From Winogradskyella alexanderae (GTDB lineage Bacteria > Bacteroidota > Bacteroidia > Flavobacteriales > Flavobacteriaceae): a stretch of 64,000 nt of DNA. Below the pieces are notes generated by a model. That model was given only the letters and a program-made list of their open reading frames with translations. It did no database searches and was not told the origin of the DNA. Numbering within the stretch: the first letter of the stretch is position 1; the number at the start of each line of letters is the position of its first letter. Location of the stretch: NCBI RefSeq assembly GCF_020166335.1, contig NZ_JAIUJR010000008.1:148569-212568 (forward strand), read 5' to 3'. The position numbers were made by a program, and so were the translations under genes. Positions 19,703-28,972 of this stretch are shown here, in pieces.

Positions 19703-20317
19703 ATGAGAAAGTTAGTTTGTTTGGCCGTTTTATTTTTTATTGTGCCCTTTGCACTATTTAGTCAAAATTTATCTAACCTAGAGTTCATATCTCCATTTCA
19801 TGATGGTGTTGCAGCCATAAAAAAGGGAGAGCGTTGGGCATTTGTAAATAATCAAGGTGAATTAGTCGTAGATTTTAGAAATGATTTTGTATTATCTAAT
19901 ATCAATAAAAAAGAGTATCCGATTTTTAATTCTGATAGATGTTTAATTCATAAAAAGAAAGATGGCATCTTATATTATGGATACATTGATAAAAAGGGTA
20001 ATGAAGTTATAGAACCTGAATTCCTAAATGCAACACCATTTACAAATGGCTTGGCCATAGTTCTAAAACTCTATAAAGACGTTTTAGGCACAAATGATGT
20101 GCTCGATAAAAAAATGATCGATTACAATTATATGGAAGTAGCAATCGATATGAATGGTGATATAGTTCATTATTTTACTGAAAAACCAGTTCATATAACC
20201 TTATCTCGAGACTTTTTGAGGAAACCACCTTTAATTAAAACCAAGTTTATCGCGGAAAATTTAATTGCCACTATGAACAAGGATAAAACTTGGTCTATTA
20301 AGAAGTACAAATTATAG
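19703..20317 (+). CDS. Secreted WG-repeat protein
   Basis: Starting at ATG 19703 gives 204 residues with a clean signal peptide (RKLVCLAVLFFIVPFALFSQ). The frame extends back to TTG 19646, but that codon lies before the predicted transcript start. Two WG-type repeats are visible (WAFVNNQGELVVDF and YGYIDKKGNEVIEPEF), a beta-strand module of unknown function common in Bacteroidota exported proteins. It begins a tight operon with the adaptor, permease and ATPase of an ABC exporter: gaps of 5 bases, then 1-base stop-start overlaps. It may be a periplasmic partner of that exporter. Confidence 0.75.
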   Translation: MRKLVCLAVLFFIVPFALFSQNLSNLEFISPFHDGVAAIKKGERWAFVNNQGELVVDFRNDFVLSNINKKEYPIFNSDRCLIHKKKDGILYYGYIDKKGNEVIEPEFLNATPFTNGLAIVLKLYKDVLGTNDVLDKKMIDYNYMEVAIDMNGDIVHYFTEKPVHITLSRDFLRKPPLIKTKFIAENLIATMNKDKTWSIKKYKL

Positions 20318-20322
20318 CTCTT

Positions 20323-21402
20323 ATGAGACTATTCTATTTATTGGTTATTGCAATTCTAATATGTAGTTGCTCAAATAGTAAGGAACATATAACACCAACA
20401 AAACGTTCCATTACAGAATCTGTATACGCCTCTATCACTGTTCAACCGGACAGCTTGTATCAAGTGCATTCTATTGTTTCTGGGATTTTACAACAAAACC
20501 TCGTGGAAGAGGGCAATCTTGTTAATAAGGAGCAACCCATTTTGCAAATCATAAATAACTCGCCCAAGCTTAATACCGAAAACAATAAGTTGGCAGCAGA
20601 CTTAGCCTATGAAAACTATAAGGGTGAAGCTACTATTCTAAATGACATCAATAATGAAATTATTGCAGCTGAACTTAAATACAAGGATGACTCTATCAAC
20701 TATTTTAGACAGTTAAATCTTTGGAAACAGAATATTGGATCAAAAGCACAATACGATTCGAAGAAATTAAATTATCAATTGTCTCTTAATACGCTCCATC
20801 TACTTAAAGACAAATACAAGCGAACAGAACATGAATTAAGGGTACAATTACAACAAGCGGAAAACAATTATAAAACGTCTCTAATTACTTCAGAAGATTT
20901 TACCATCGGCAGTAAAATCAATGGAAAAGTTTATGCCTTGTATAAAGAACCTGGAGAAATTGTTACAACCGTTGAGCCTTTAGCTTCCATTGGTAGTTCA
21001 GATAATTTTGTAATTGAAATGCTAATAGATGAGGTCGATATTGTTAATATAAATCCAAAACAAGAGGTATTAGTAACATTAGATGCTTACGAGAACAATG
21101 TTTTTGAAGCTTTAATTACCAAGATATACCCAAAAAAAGATATCAGGAATCAAACCTTTTTAGTTGAGGCTATTTTTAAAGATCCTCCAAAGAAACTCTA
21201 TCCAGGTCTGTCTGGTGAAGCAAATGTAATAATCGCCAAACATGAAGATGTACTTACCATACCAAAGTCTTATTTAGTTGAAGACAATAAAGTATCCACC
21301 GATAATGGACTTATTGCCATTGAGATAGGCTTGCAAAATATAGAATTCATAGAGGTGATTTCGGGTATTTCGGAAGACACAAAAATCTACAAACCAAACT
21401 AA
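20323..21402 (+). CDS. HlyD/MacA-type periplasmic adaptor lipoprotein
   Basis: A 359-residue protein. A lipobox-like LICSC at residues 13-17 suggests a lipoprotein in the inner-membrane leaflet. The order is typical: half biotinyl-lipoyl motif (VSGILQQNLVEEGNLVNKEQ), a long alpha-hairpin (about 85-190, coiled coil), the second lipoyl half (INGKVYALYKEPGEIV), then a beta-barrel with GEANVIIAKHEDVLTIPKSYL. It links a MacB-like permease to an outer-membrane channel, although no TolC-like gene lies in the window. Its stop overlaps the start of the permease by one base. Confidence 0.87.
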   Translation: MRLFYLLVIAILICSCSNSKEHITPTKRSITESVYASITVQPDSLYQVHSIVSGILQQNLVEEGNLVNKEQPILQIINNSPKLNTENNKLAADLAYENYKGEATILNDINNEIIAAELKYKDDSINYFRQLNLWKQNIGSKAQYDSKKLNYQLSLNTLHLLKDKYKRTEHELRVQLQQAENNYKTSLITSEDFTIGSKINGKVYALYKEPGEIVTTVEPLASIGSSDNFVIEMLIDEVDIVNINPKQEVLVTLDAYENNVFEALITKIYPKKDIRNQTFLVEAIFKDPPKKLYPGLSGEANVIIAKHEDVLTIPKSYLVEDNKVSTDNGLIAIEIGLQNIEFIEVISGISEDTKIYKPN

Positions 21403-22664
21403 TGGTTAATTGGAAACTTATTTTAAGCATTGCGAAAACTCATTTACTAACCAAAGTAAAACAAACAAGTATTGCCGCTCTTGGAGTAACCTTCGGTATT
21501 GGGGCTTATATCACTCTTGTTTGCTTTATGACTGGTTTAAATACAATGCTTGATAACCTCATCTTAAATCAGACACCGCACATTCATATTTACAACGAAA
21601 TTAAACCTTCTAAAACTCAACCAATAGATTTATATGATGAACTCCAAAACAGTTTAAACATAGTACATTCTGTTAAACCTAAAATAACTCAAAAGAAAAT
21701 TCATAACGCGCTTCCTATTATGGACTATTTGACTAATAATGAAAATGTTATGGCCGTTTTACCACAAATTGAGACTCAGATTTTCTACATCGCTGGTTCC
21801 ATTGAAATAGGTGGAAATATAACAGGTATTGATCCTATTGCGGAGGCGACCCATTTTAACTTAAACAATAATATTATAGAAGGTTCTGCAGAAGATCTTA
21901 ACGTTACGGATAATAGTATTATTCTAGGCGTTGGCATTGCAGATAGAATGTCGTTGAAAGTTGGTGATCGCGTACAGCTGAGTCCACTTGACGGTGGCTT
22001 GTTTCCATTAAAGATTGTTGGTATTTTTCAAAGCGGAATTGCCGATATTGATGCCATTCAGAGCTTTACCAACATAAAAACCATTCAACAAATTCTGGGT
22101 AAGCCCAAAAATTATATTACAGACATCAATGTAAAGTTAACAGATATTAAAAACGCTCCTGAAATGGCAAAGCAAATTGAAAAACAATTTGATTTGCGAG
22201 CAATAGACATACAGACAGCTAACGCTCAGTTTGAAACAGGAACAACAATTAGAAATTTAATTACATATGCCGTTTCCATAACGCTTTTAATTGTAGCTGG
22301 ATTTGGAATCTATAATATTTTAAACATGCTTATTTATGAAAAAATGAATGATATTGCCATATTGAAAGCAACAGGTTTTTCTGGAAGAGATGTTAAACTC
22401 ATCTTTATGAGCCAAGCTATGATCATTGGATTCTTAGGTGGAGTTTTGGGTTTATTAATAGGATTGGGTTTAACAAGTTTTATTGGCACGTTACCTTTTA
22501 ATACAGAAGCGCTTCCGACAATTGAAACCTACCCCATTAATCTAAATCCCTTATTCTTTGTAATTGGTTTTAGTTTTGCCATGATATCTACCTTCCTTGC
22601 TGGTTATTTACCATCTAAGAGAGCTGAAAAAATAGATCCGGTCAAAATAATACGTGGACAATAA
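21402..22664 (+). CDS. MacB/FtsX-type ABC permease
   Basis: A 420-residue protein. It has an N-terminal membrane helix (TSIAALGVTFGIGAYITLVCF), a large periplasmic MacB-type domain (about 45-275), and three C-terminal helices with the FtsX signature (IYNILNMLIYEKMNDIAILKATGFSGRDV). It is the membrane part of a tripartite mechanotransmitting exporter with the adaptor before it and the ATPase after it. Substrates of such pumps are peptides, lipoproteins, siderophores or drugs; none is indicated here. Confidence 0.9.
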   Translation: MVNWKLILSIAKTHLLTKVKQTSIAALGVTFGIGAYITLVCFMTGLNTMLDNLILNQTPHIHIYNEIKPSKTQPIDLYDELQNSLNIVHSVKPKITQKKIHNALPIMDYLTNNENVMAVLPQIETQIFYIAGSIEIGGNITGIDPIAEATHFNLNNNIIEGSAEDLNVTDNSIILGVGIADRMSLKVGDRVQLSPLDGGLFPLKIVGIFQSGIADIDAIQSFTNIKTIQQILGKPKNYITDINVKLTDIKNAPEMAKQIEKQFDLRAIDIQTANAQFETGTTIRNLITYAVSITLLIVAGFGIYNILNMLIYEKMNDIAILKATGFSGRDVKLIFMSQAMIIGFLGGVLGLLIGLGLTSFIGTLPFNTEALPTIETYPINLNPLFFVIGFSFAMISTFLAGYLPSKRAEKIDPVKIIRGQ

Positions 22665-23338
22665 TGAAACCTATTTTAGAAGCTAGACATATCAATAAAT
22701 TTTTTAGAAAACCCGTTCTATTTCATGTCCTTAAAGACATAAATTTTACAATTAACAAAGGTGAGTTCACCTCTATTATGGGAAAGTCCGGTTGTGGTAA
22801 ATCAACCTTGTTGTACATACTATCAACCATGGATACGGACTATGAAGGTGAGCTATCTTTAAATCAACAGCTCATCACAGGTGCAGAAAGGAAAGAACTA
22901 TCTCATATAAGGAACAAATACATAGGTTTTGTGTTTCAATTTCACTATCTGCTACCTGAATTTTCAGTATTGGAAAATGTGATTCTGCCAGCAAAAAAAC
23001 TTGGAGAAAAATCTGCCGAAGAAATAATCTCAGACGGTCATGACAAGCTGAAAATTTTAAATATTGATCACCTAGCAAAAAAACGTGCCTCTCAGATTTC
23101 TGGCGGTGAAAAACAACGTGTAGCCATAGCCAGAGCACTTATCAATAACCCAGCAATTATTATGGGCGATGAACCTACGGGCAACCTTGATAGTTATAAT
23201 GCAGATAATGTTTTTAATATCTTCAGGCAACTCAGCGATGAAGAAAACCTATCCTTACTTGTTGTTACTCATGATGAAGATTTTGCAAAACAAACAGATA
23301 GAATCATCACAATGGGTGATGGTAGAATTATAAGTTAA
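22664..23338 (+). CDS. LolD/MacB-type ABC ATPase
   Basis: A 224-residue ATPase with Walker A GKSGCGKST (residues 40-48), Q-loop FQFHYLLPEFS, signature ISGGEKQR, Walker B AIIMGDEPTGNLD and switch His in VVTHDE. The short length and the LLPEF Q-loop region are typical of the LolD/MacB/FtsE group. It overlaps the permease stop by one base and ends the operon begun at 19703. The GH3 glucosidase converges from the other side within 25 bases. Confidence 0.93.
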   Translation: MKPILEARHINKFFRKPVLFHVLKDINFTINKGEFTSIMGKSGCGKSTLLYILSTMDTDYEGELSLNQQLITGAERKELSHIRNKYIGFVFQFHYLLPEFSVLENVILPAKKLGEKSAEEIISDGHDKLKILNIDHLAKKRASQISGGEKQRVAIARALINNPAIIMGDEPTGNLDSYNADNVFNIFRQLSDEENLSLLVVTHDEDFAKQTDRIITMGDGRIIS

Positions 23339-23363
23339 TCTCCACCAAAAAAATCTGCCACGT

Positions 23364-25625
23364 TTATTTCACATTGATGGTAACTTCTGAAAGAATATTC
23401 CGTGACGAATTGCCAATTTTCAATGTATAGTTTCCAGATTCAACCTCCCAAGCCTTATTACCAACATTATAATAAGCCAATTCTTTAACAGGTAATTCTA
23501 TTGTGACTCTTTTTTTTTGCCCTTTCTGAACAAAAACTTTCTTAAACCCTTTTAATTCTTGTGCAGCGCGTTCTACCTCCGATTCGGATTTACTAACATA
23601 TACTTGTACAACTTCTTTACCATCCATATCTCCAGTATTTGCAACTTCTAAAGAAATAGAAATTTTCTCATCGGTCGAATAGTTCTTTTTATCTGACTGA
23701 ATATTTTTTAAATCAAAAGACGAATAGGACAATCCATATCCAAAAGGATATAATGGTTCTACATTCTTGGTATCGAACCAACGGTATCCAACCAAAATCC
23801 CTTCCTCATATATTACTGATGTGTCACCTGGAAAACTATTTGTGGCATGAGCCGGTGAATCTTCTAACGCTACAGGCATGGTCCACGGTAACTTACCTGA
23901 AGGGTTCACATTTCCTAGCAACACATCTGCTAAGGCATTCCCACCTTCAGAACCATTGAACCAACTCCAAACCAATGCTTGTGACTTTTCTTTTATAGCG
24001 CTTATATCAAAAGGTGCACCGCCAATCATAACCACAATTGCATTTGGGTCTACTTTTAGAACTTCCTCAATTAATTTAACTTGGCCAAAAGGAAGTTCTA
24101 AATCTGCTCTATCAGAGGCCTCGGTTTCATAATCGCGGTTAGAACCTGCAAAGATTATAGTTACATCAGAATTTTTGGCTGCATTAAGCGCTTTATCTAG
24201 CAGTTTAGGATCCAATTCGTCAATTGTAGTAAGCTGTTCCTGCGTTACTTCTCCAACCTCTGCCACTTCACCAAGAGCACCCTTCTTTTTTGGAGCATAG
24301 CGTTCTAGATAGCCTTCTGCGTAGTTTATTTTTACGGATTCTGGTAGTCTATTTTGCAGACCTTCTAATGGCGTCACCTCACGCTTGGTTTTTACACCGG
24401 CTCCAAAGCCACCTAGTGCATTCTTCTTCATCGCATTATTACCAATTACTGCAATAGATGTTATTTCAGATGTGTTTATTGGTAAAAGGTCATTACTATT
24501 TTTTAAGAGTACAACCGACTCTTTTGCTATGTCATAAGCATCCTTAAAGTGAGCCTCTGTATTTATGCTTCCTGTTTTACGATCGTCACTACCCATCCTT
24601 TTAACCGCATGCATCAATCGTAAAATTCGCTTTAAATGTATGTCCAGTTTTGCTTCAGACATTTTACCAGCTTTTATTGAATCCATCAATGGATCGGCCA
24701 AATAAAATTCATTAAACGGCTTTGGCGTTCCCATTTCAATATCCAAGCCGCTTCTGAGGGATTTCACCGATGTGTGAACCGCATTCCAATCTGATATCAC
24801 AATACCTTCAAATCCCCATTCATCTCTTAAAACATCGTTTAACATATAGCTGTTTTCACAGAGATAGTCCCCACGAAACTTGTTATAGGCGCCCATCATA
24901 CTATAAGCCTTAGCTTCAACCACCGCATCCTTGAATGCTGGAAGATAAATTTCTCGCAGTGTCCGTTCATCTATTTGAACATCAACAAAATCCCTATTAG
25001 TTTCCTGGTTATTTGCCGCATAATGTTTTACACAAACCGCCACATCATTGTCTTGCATACCAACTACAAAAGGAACCGTAAGTTTTTTATTTAAAAACGG
25101 ATCTTCTGTAAAGTACTCGTAGGTTCTTCCTCCAAGAGGTGTGCGAATAATATTAATGGCAGGCGATAACAGCACATCCTTATCTCTTGCGCGAGTTTCC
25201 TCACCTACACTAAACCCAAATTTATAAGCTAATTCAGTATTCCAAGTCGCGGAGAGCCCTCCTCCTGCAGGATAATACGTAGCAAAATCATTATCTAAAC
25301 CAGCCGGAGCCCAAGAATCTCTTGATATTTCTTCACGCACGCCTAAAGGACCGTCTGCCATTTTTAATTCTGGTATGCCCAATCGTTCAATACCAGCGGT
25401 TGAAAACATGCTTGTACCATGTAACATCCCCGTTTTTTCTTCTAAAGTCATTTGACTGATTAAAGAATCAATTTTTGCGTCAAAGTCATGTGTAATGTCT
25501 TTACCCTTATAGCTTACGGATGTTACGTCTTCATCCATTGTATTATCTGTTTTTTTTGAATCATTGCAGGACAAGCTAGTAATAGCTACTGCAACTACTG
25601 ATGATAGGATTAGTTTTTTGAGCAT
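23364..25625 (-). CDS. GH3 beta-glucosidase lipoprotein
   Basis: A 753-residue protein with a lipobox-like SLSC (Cys20), so probably a lipoprotein in the periplasm or outer membrane. The N-terminal GH3 barrel includes KHYAANNQETNRD and the nucleophile motif GIVISDWNAVH with Asp near residue 277. The GH3 C-terminal alpha/beta domain follows (SVVLLKNSNDLLPI, FAGSNRDYETEASDR), then a fibronectin-like domain (VANTGDMDGKEVVQVYVS). It removes terminal beta-linked glucose from oligosaccharides. It is monocistronic and stands 18 kb from the glycan locus at the left edge. It may serve beta-glucan use, but the linkage is not shown. Confidence 0.93.
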   Translation of the reverse strand: MLKKLILSSVVAVAITSLSCNDSKKTDNTMDEDVTSVSYKGKDITHDFDAKIDSLISQMTLEEKTGMLHGTSMFSTAGIERLGIPELKMADGPLGVREEISRDSWAPAGLDNDFATYYPAGGGLSATWNTELAYKFGFSVGEETRARDKDVLLSPAINIIRTPLGGRTYEYFTEDPFLNKKLTVPFVVGMQDNDVAVCVKHYAANNQETNRDFVDVQIDERTLREIYLPAFKDAVVEAKAYSMMGAYNKFRGDYLCENSYMLNDVLRDEWGFEGIVISDWNAVHTSVKSLRSGLDIEMGTPKPFNEFYLADPLMDSIKAGKMSEAKLDIHLKRILRLMHAVKRMGSDDRKTGSINTEAHFKDAYDIAKESVVLLKNSNDLLPINTSEITSIAVIGNNAMKKNALGGFGAGVKTKREVTPLEGLQNRLPESVKINYAEGYLERYAPKKKGALGEVAEVGEVTQEQLTTIDELDPKLLDKALNAAKNSDVTIIFAGSNRDYETEASDRADLELPFGQVKLIEEVLKVDPNAIVVMIGGAPFDISAIKEKSQALVWSWFNGSEGGNALADVLLGNVNPSGKLPWTMPVALEDSPAHATNSFPGDTSVIYEEGILVGYRWFDTKNVEPLYPFGYGLSYSSFDLKNIQSDKKNYSTDEKISISLEVANTGDMDGKEVVQVYVSKSESEVERAAQELKGFKKVFVQKGQKKRVTIELPVKELAYYNVGNKAWEVESGNYTLKIGNSSRNILSEVTINVK

Positions 25626-25780
25626 TGATTTAGTTTTAGTAGTATCGATTTGTAAATTCTTGATTAAAGAATTTTAATACCAATTAAAAGTCCTATAAAG
25701 ATATTTAAACATTTCCGTATTCAGTCTCTATAGACACATTTTTACACTGGAAATATAGAAAAATTAGTACTGCTATCAAT

Positions 25781-25823
25781 TGACCAATATCATTTCAGGA
25801 CATGCTGGGAATAACTACTTTAC
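25781..25823 (+). promoter_or_regulatory. CRP/FNR-type site and -7 box of the 62-residue protein gene
   Basis: The palindrome TGACCAATATCA (25781-25792) is identical to that of the VIT1-like gene. TACTTTAC (25816-25823) begins 29.5 bases from its centre. The predicted start is near 25828, with a leader of about 20 bases. The GH3 gene on the other side is 155 bases away and has no matching -7 box at this spacing. Confidence 0.65.
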
Positions 25824-25847
25824 TAATCTGATTTTAAGACTTAAATA

Positions 25848-26036
25848 ATGAGATATCGCGTACACAGAATTGATGTCAATAAGACCAATATGCAGGAGAA
25901 GTTAGAGGAGTTTTTAAATAGACTAAAAGGCGAAGTTGTTTCTGTAGTGCCAAATGTAAGGCCAACATTTCAGTTTATGGGTGCTACAGCAAAAGTGGAT
26001 TACATTTTAATTATAGAGAAAAAGATTGATTTATAA
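25848..26036 (+). CDS. 62-residue protein of unknown function in the stress regulon
   Basis: A short soluble protein with a beta-alpha-beta-beta pattern: RYRVHRIDV, helix NMQEKLEEFLNRLKGE, VVSVVPNV, then VDYILIIEKK. The plan resembles DUF4177-like small proteins, without certainty. The frame has a well-placed promoter with a perfect regulon palindrome, an ATG start and a normal stop, so I regard it as a real gene despite its size. A minus-strand terminator follows at 26091-26119. Confidence 0.65.
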   Translation: MRYRVHRIDVNKTNMQEKLEEFLNRLKGEVVSVVPNVRPTFQFMGATAKVDYILIIEKKIDL

Positions 26037-26090
26037 TGTTAGTCCTTTATTTTAAAATTTGATTTAAAGCAAACTTTACTCAAACTCCTT

Positions 26091-26119
26091 AAAAAAAAAA
26101 ACCGAAACTTTCGTTTCGG
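26091..26119 (-). terminator. Displaced tRNA-Leu terminator (element boundary)
   Basis: On the minus strand a 7-bp stem (CCGAAAC/GTTTCGG, 26102-26108 with 26113-26119) and a TTTC-type loop are followed by about eleven T. It directly follows a 17-base copy of the tRNA-Leu 3' end, so it probably once terminated that tRNA. Confidence 0.75.
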
Positions 26120-26125
26120 CTTCTC

Positions 26126-26142
26126 ATCTGTACTGAAGGCGG
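26126..26142. repeat. Attachment-site copy: duplicated tRNA-Leu 3' end (att)
   Basis: The 17 bases here (atctgtactgaaggcgg) are identical to 29180-29196, the 3' end of the tRNA-Leu gene. With the truncated integrase 144 bases away, this marks the far end of an integrated element. Confidence 0.75.
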
Positions 26143-26285
26143 AAGTACTATAATCCAAAAATTCAATCTATCTAATCCCCCTGAAAATCGAGTTTAAGCC
26201 CTTTAAAAATAGTATTTTCACGCATATGATGCAATTTCCTTTTTTGCACATAGCTTGCACAACTTGACCATAATCCACTTTAATT

Positions 26286-26525
26286 ATGGCAAATGTGAAA
26301 ACCAAGCTCGATAGACGAAGAGCAAAATCTGACGGTACTTACAATATCATCTATCGTATTACGAATCACAAGAAAGTCTACACTATTAATTCAGGGATTT
26401 CAATCTTTAAATACCACTGGGATAGCGAGCATTCTAAAATCACAACACAGCACCCTAACTCAAAACTTCTAAACTTAAAACTACTTAAAGATTATTATAC
26501 CATAGAGAAAGCTATCCTAACATAA
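26286..26525 (+). pseudogene. Truncated tyrosine recombinase (N-terminal arm-binding domain only)
   Basis: Seventy-nine residues beginning MANVKTKLDRRRAKSDGTY, then YNIIYRITNHKKVYTINSGI and SIFKYHWDSEHSKI. This is the beta-sheet arm-DNA-binding domain typical of Bacteroidota phage/transposon integrases (normally about 400 residues). The core-binding and catalytic domains with the Arg-His-Arg-Tyr residues are missing, and no continuation is found in other frames downstream. It lies next to the displaced att copy, as an integrase gene should. Confidence 0.7.
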
Positions 26526-26714
26526 CGCTTAATTGTAGTACAGATAAGCTGTTCTAAAACGTCACTATGTAAAATAGCAGTTTTTCAATCATGTCTATAA
26601 TTTTTCTTAATTTTAATCCACTCATTTCCAACATAACAACAATTACAGAAAAACAAAATTCTAATCAACAAATACTAGAGCGTTCAGAAGCACTAGAAAC
26701 TAAAAAGACGAATC

Positions 26715-28886
26715 ATGAAATTATTAAATCTAACCTTAGCCTGCATATCTACTATTTTGATATTTGCACAAGAGAAGCCAAATCTATTGCCACAGCGTAT
26801 TGTCTTCGATGAATACCATGGTCAAAAAGTAGAAGACCCATATCGCTATATGGAAGATTTAAAAAATGAAGAGGTACTTAATTGGATGAAAGCCAACAAC
26901 AAATATGCAGAAGATATGATGGCTACAGTCCCCGGAAGACAAGGATTAAAAGATCTTATGTTGAGTTTAGTAGCTAGAGAAGGAGATTATATATCAAATC
27001 TAAAAATCACCAATGATGGCACTTACTACTATATAAATCAGAAAGTAGGTGAAGAATTTGGTAAACTATATAAAAGAGAATGCTATGAATGTGATGAAGT
27101 TTTAGTTCTTGACCCAAAGATTTATAAACAAGAAAGTGATCAAGAGTATGCTATACAGAAATACATACCTAGTCATGAGGGAGATTTGATAGCGATTGAA
27201 TTTGCAGTAAACGGATCTGAAAATCCAGAAACTAAATTTATTGATAATGAAGGAGATTTTAAAGCGGGGTATTTAGACCTAGCAAGAGTGTATTCTTGGC
27301 TTCCAAACGATGACGGTGTTATATACACAAAGCTCTCATCTGCAGATGTTACAACTATGGACCGAAAAATAGATTTAAATACTTACATACATATGTTGGG
27401 CACGAGTTCAAGTGAGGATAAAGTGATTTTATCTCGAAAAAATAATCCTAATTTAGATATTGAGCCGAATGAAATTCCTTGGGCTTATTATGATGCTGAC
27501 GCCAAGAAGTTTTTTGGCTTTGCTAGTAGTGTTGACAACAGATTAAAGACATATCTGGGAATGCTTAAAAAAGATAATTCTATTGATTGGGAACCAATAA
27601 CGGTGCATGAGGACAACATTGTTAGCGTTTCTGTGGGTACCGATGATATTTACATGTTAAGCTATAAAAATGCACCTAATAAAAGAATTTTGAAATTACC
27701 AGTCGATAAAATGGATATGAGTTCAGCAGTTGAAGTTGTTCCTGAAAAAATAGATGAAACCATAATCCAAATGAAGCCTACAATAGACGGCATATACTAT
27801 GTAACTGTTAAAAATGGAATTGAAGCTAATGGCTATTTTTTACCAAAAAATGGTAAAGAACGTAAATTAGCATTTCCTTTTACAGCAGGTAATGCTAACA
27901 TAAGTATTAAAAATGCACGTTCTTCCGAAGTTTGGTTTACTATAACAGGTTGGACCTCGCCTAATAAACGTTACCGTTATAATCCAGAAACAAATGTGTT
28001 TACTTACGAGCCATTAGAGGCGCCAATAGAATTTCCAGAATTAGAAAATGTAATAGCTAAAGAAGTTATGGTTACTTCTCATGATGGCGAACAAGTTCCA
28101 GTTTCAATTATATATGATAAAAATTTGAAAATGGATGGTAGTAATCCTGCCTTCATTTATGGCTATGGAGCTTATGGTAATTCTCAAGAACCATTTTTTT
28201 CACCAATTAATTTAGTATTAACCTCCTATGGTGTAGTATTCGTTGTGCCTCACGTTAGAGGAGGAGGAGAATTAGGTGTGGATTGGCATAATGCTGGTAA
28301 AAAACTAACTAAGCCCAATACTTGGAAGGATGGTATTGCAACTGCAGAATATTTAATAGAACAAGGCTATACTAGTAAAGGTAAAATTGGAATAGTAGGA
28401 GGAAGTGCAGGCGGTATTTTTGTTGGTAGAGCCATAACTGAACGCCCAGATCTATTTCAAGTAGCTGCACCTATGGTTGGATGTATGAATACTGTAAGAG
28501 GAGAAAATTCACCCAATGGCCCTGTAAATATTCCAGAATTTGGTACGGTAGAGGATCCAGAAGAGTTTACAGGCTTATTAGAAATGGATAGTTATCATCA
28601 TGTAGAAAAGGGTGAAGACTATCCTGCACTATGGATTACTGCCGGAATGAATGATCCTAGAGTTATCGCGTGGCAACCTGCAAAATTCGCGGCACGAATC
28701 CAAGCTGCTGACCAAGATGAAGAACCTATATTATTCGTGACAGATTTTAGTGGAGGACATGGTCGAGGAGCTTCTTTTTCAAAAATGATGGATGGGTTAT
28801 CAAGTATGTTTTCTTTTATGTTGTGGCAAACTGATCACCCTGAATTTAAGCCAGCTAATCGATCAGATAAAACTACACGCGAATGA
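26715..28886 (+). CDS. Prolyl oligopeptidase (family S9A), secreted
   Basis: A 723-residue protein with a short signal peptide (LLNLTLACISTILIFAQ). It has the S9A opening VEDPYRYMEDLKNEEVLNWMK, a seven-bladed propeller (about 90-430), and an alpha/beta hydrolase domain with GGSAGG (Ser564), NDPRV (Asp647) and GGHG (His682) as triad. It cleaves short peptides after proline, probably in the periplasm. The start ATG is preceded by a 189-base AT-rich gap without a confident -7 box. It lies inside the tRNA-Leu element, between the integrase stub and the pseudo-tRNA. Confidence 0.9.
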   Translation: MKLLNLTLACISTILIFAQEKPNLLPQRIVFDEYHGQKVEDPYRYMEDLKNEEVLNWMKANNKYAEDMMATVPGRQGLKDLMLSLVAREGDYISNLKITNDGTYYYINQKVGEEFGKLYKRECYECDEVLVLDPKIYKQESDQEYAIQKYIPSHEGDLIAIEFAVNGSENPETKFIDNEGDFKAGYLDLARVYSWLPNDDGVIYTKLSSADVTTMDRKIDLNTYIHMLGTSSSEDKVILSRKNNPNLDIEPNEIPWAYYDADAKKFFGFASSVDNRLKTYLGMLKKDNSIDWEPITVHEDNIVSVSVGTDDIYMLSYKNAPNKRILKLPVDKMDMSSAVEVVPEKIDETIIQMKPTIDGIYYVTVKNGIEANGYFLPKNGKERKLAFPFTAGNANISIKNARSSEVWFTITGWTSPNKRYRYNPETNVFTYEPLEAPIEFPELENVIAKEVMVTSHDGEQVPVSIIYDKNLKMDGSNPAFIYGYGAYGNSQEPFFSPINLVLTSYGVVFVVPHVRGGGELGVDWHNAGKKLTKPNTWKDGIATAEYLIEQGYTSKGKIGIVGGSAGGIFVGRAITERPDLFQVAAPMVGCMNTVRGENSPNGPVNIPEFGTVEDPEEFTGLLEMDSYHHVEKGEDYPALWITAGMNDPRVIAWQPAKFAARIQAADQDEEPILFVTDFSGGHGRGASFSKMMDGLSSMFSFMLWQTDHPEFKPANRSDKTTRE

Positions 28887-28972
28887 TGAATAAAAATAAA
28901 TTATAAATCAGGTCATAGCTGTGCACATTACAAGCACATGGCTTCATTGGATTTAAAAAGGCTAGAAAACAT

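Noticed and set aside
23364..25625. GH3 glucosidase as a member of the CRP-like regulon, because a palindrome lies upstream
   Set aside because: The site is 155 bases away and no matching -7 box faces the glucosidase; the spacing fits only the opposite, 62-residue gene.
26265..26276. TGACCATAATCC, a near match to the regulon palindrome, just before the integrase stub
   Set aside because: The last base breaks the ATCA half-site, no -7 box lies at the right distance, and the start codon is only 10 bases away.
26591..26812. 73-codon plus-strand frame ahead of the prolyl oligopeptidase
   Set aside because: It overlaps the signal-peptide region of the peptidase in another frame and is rich in low-complexity residues.
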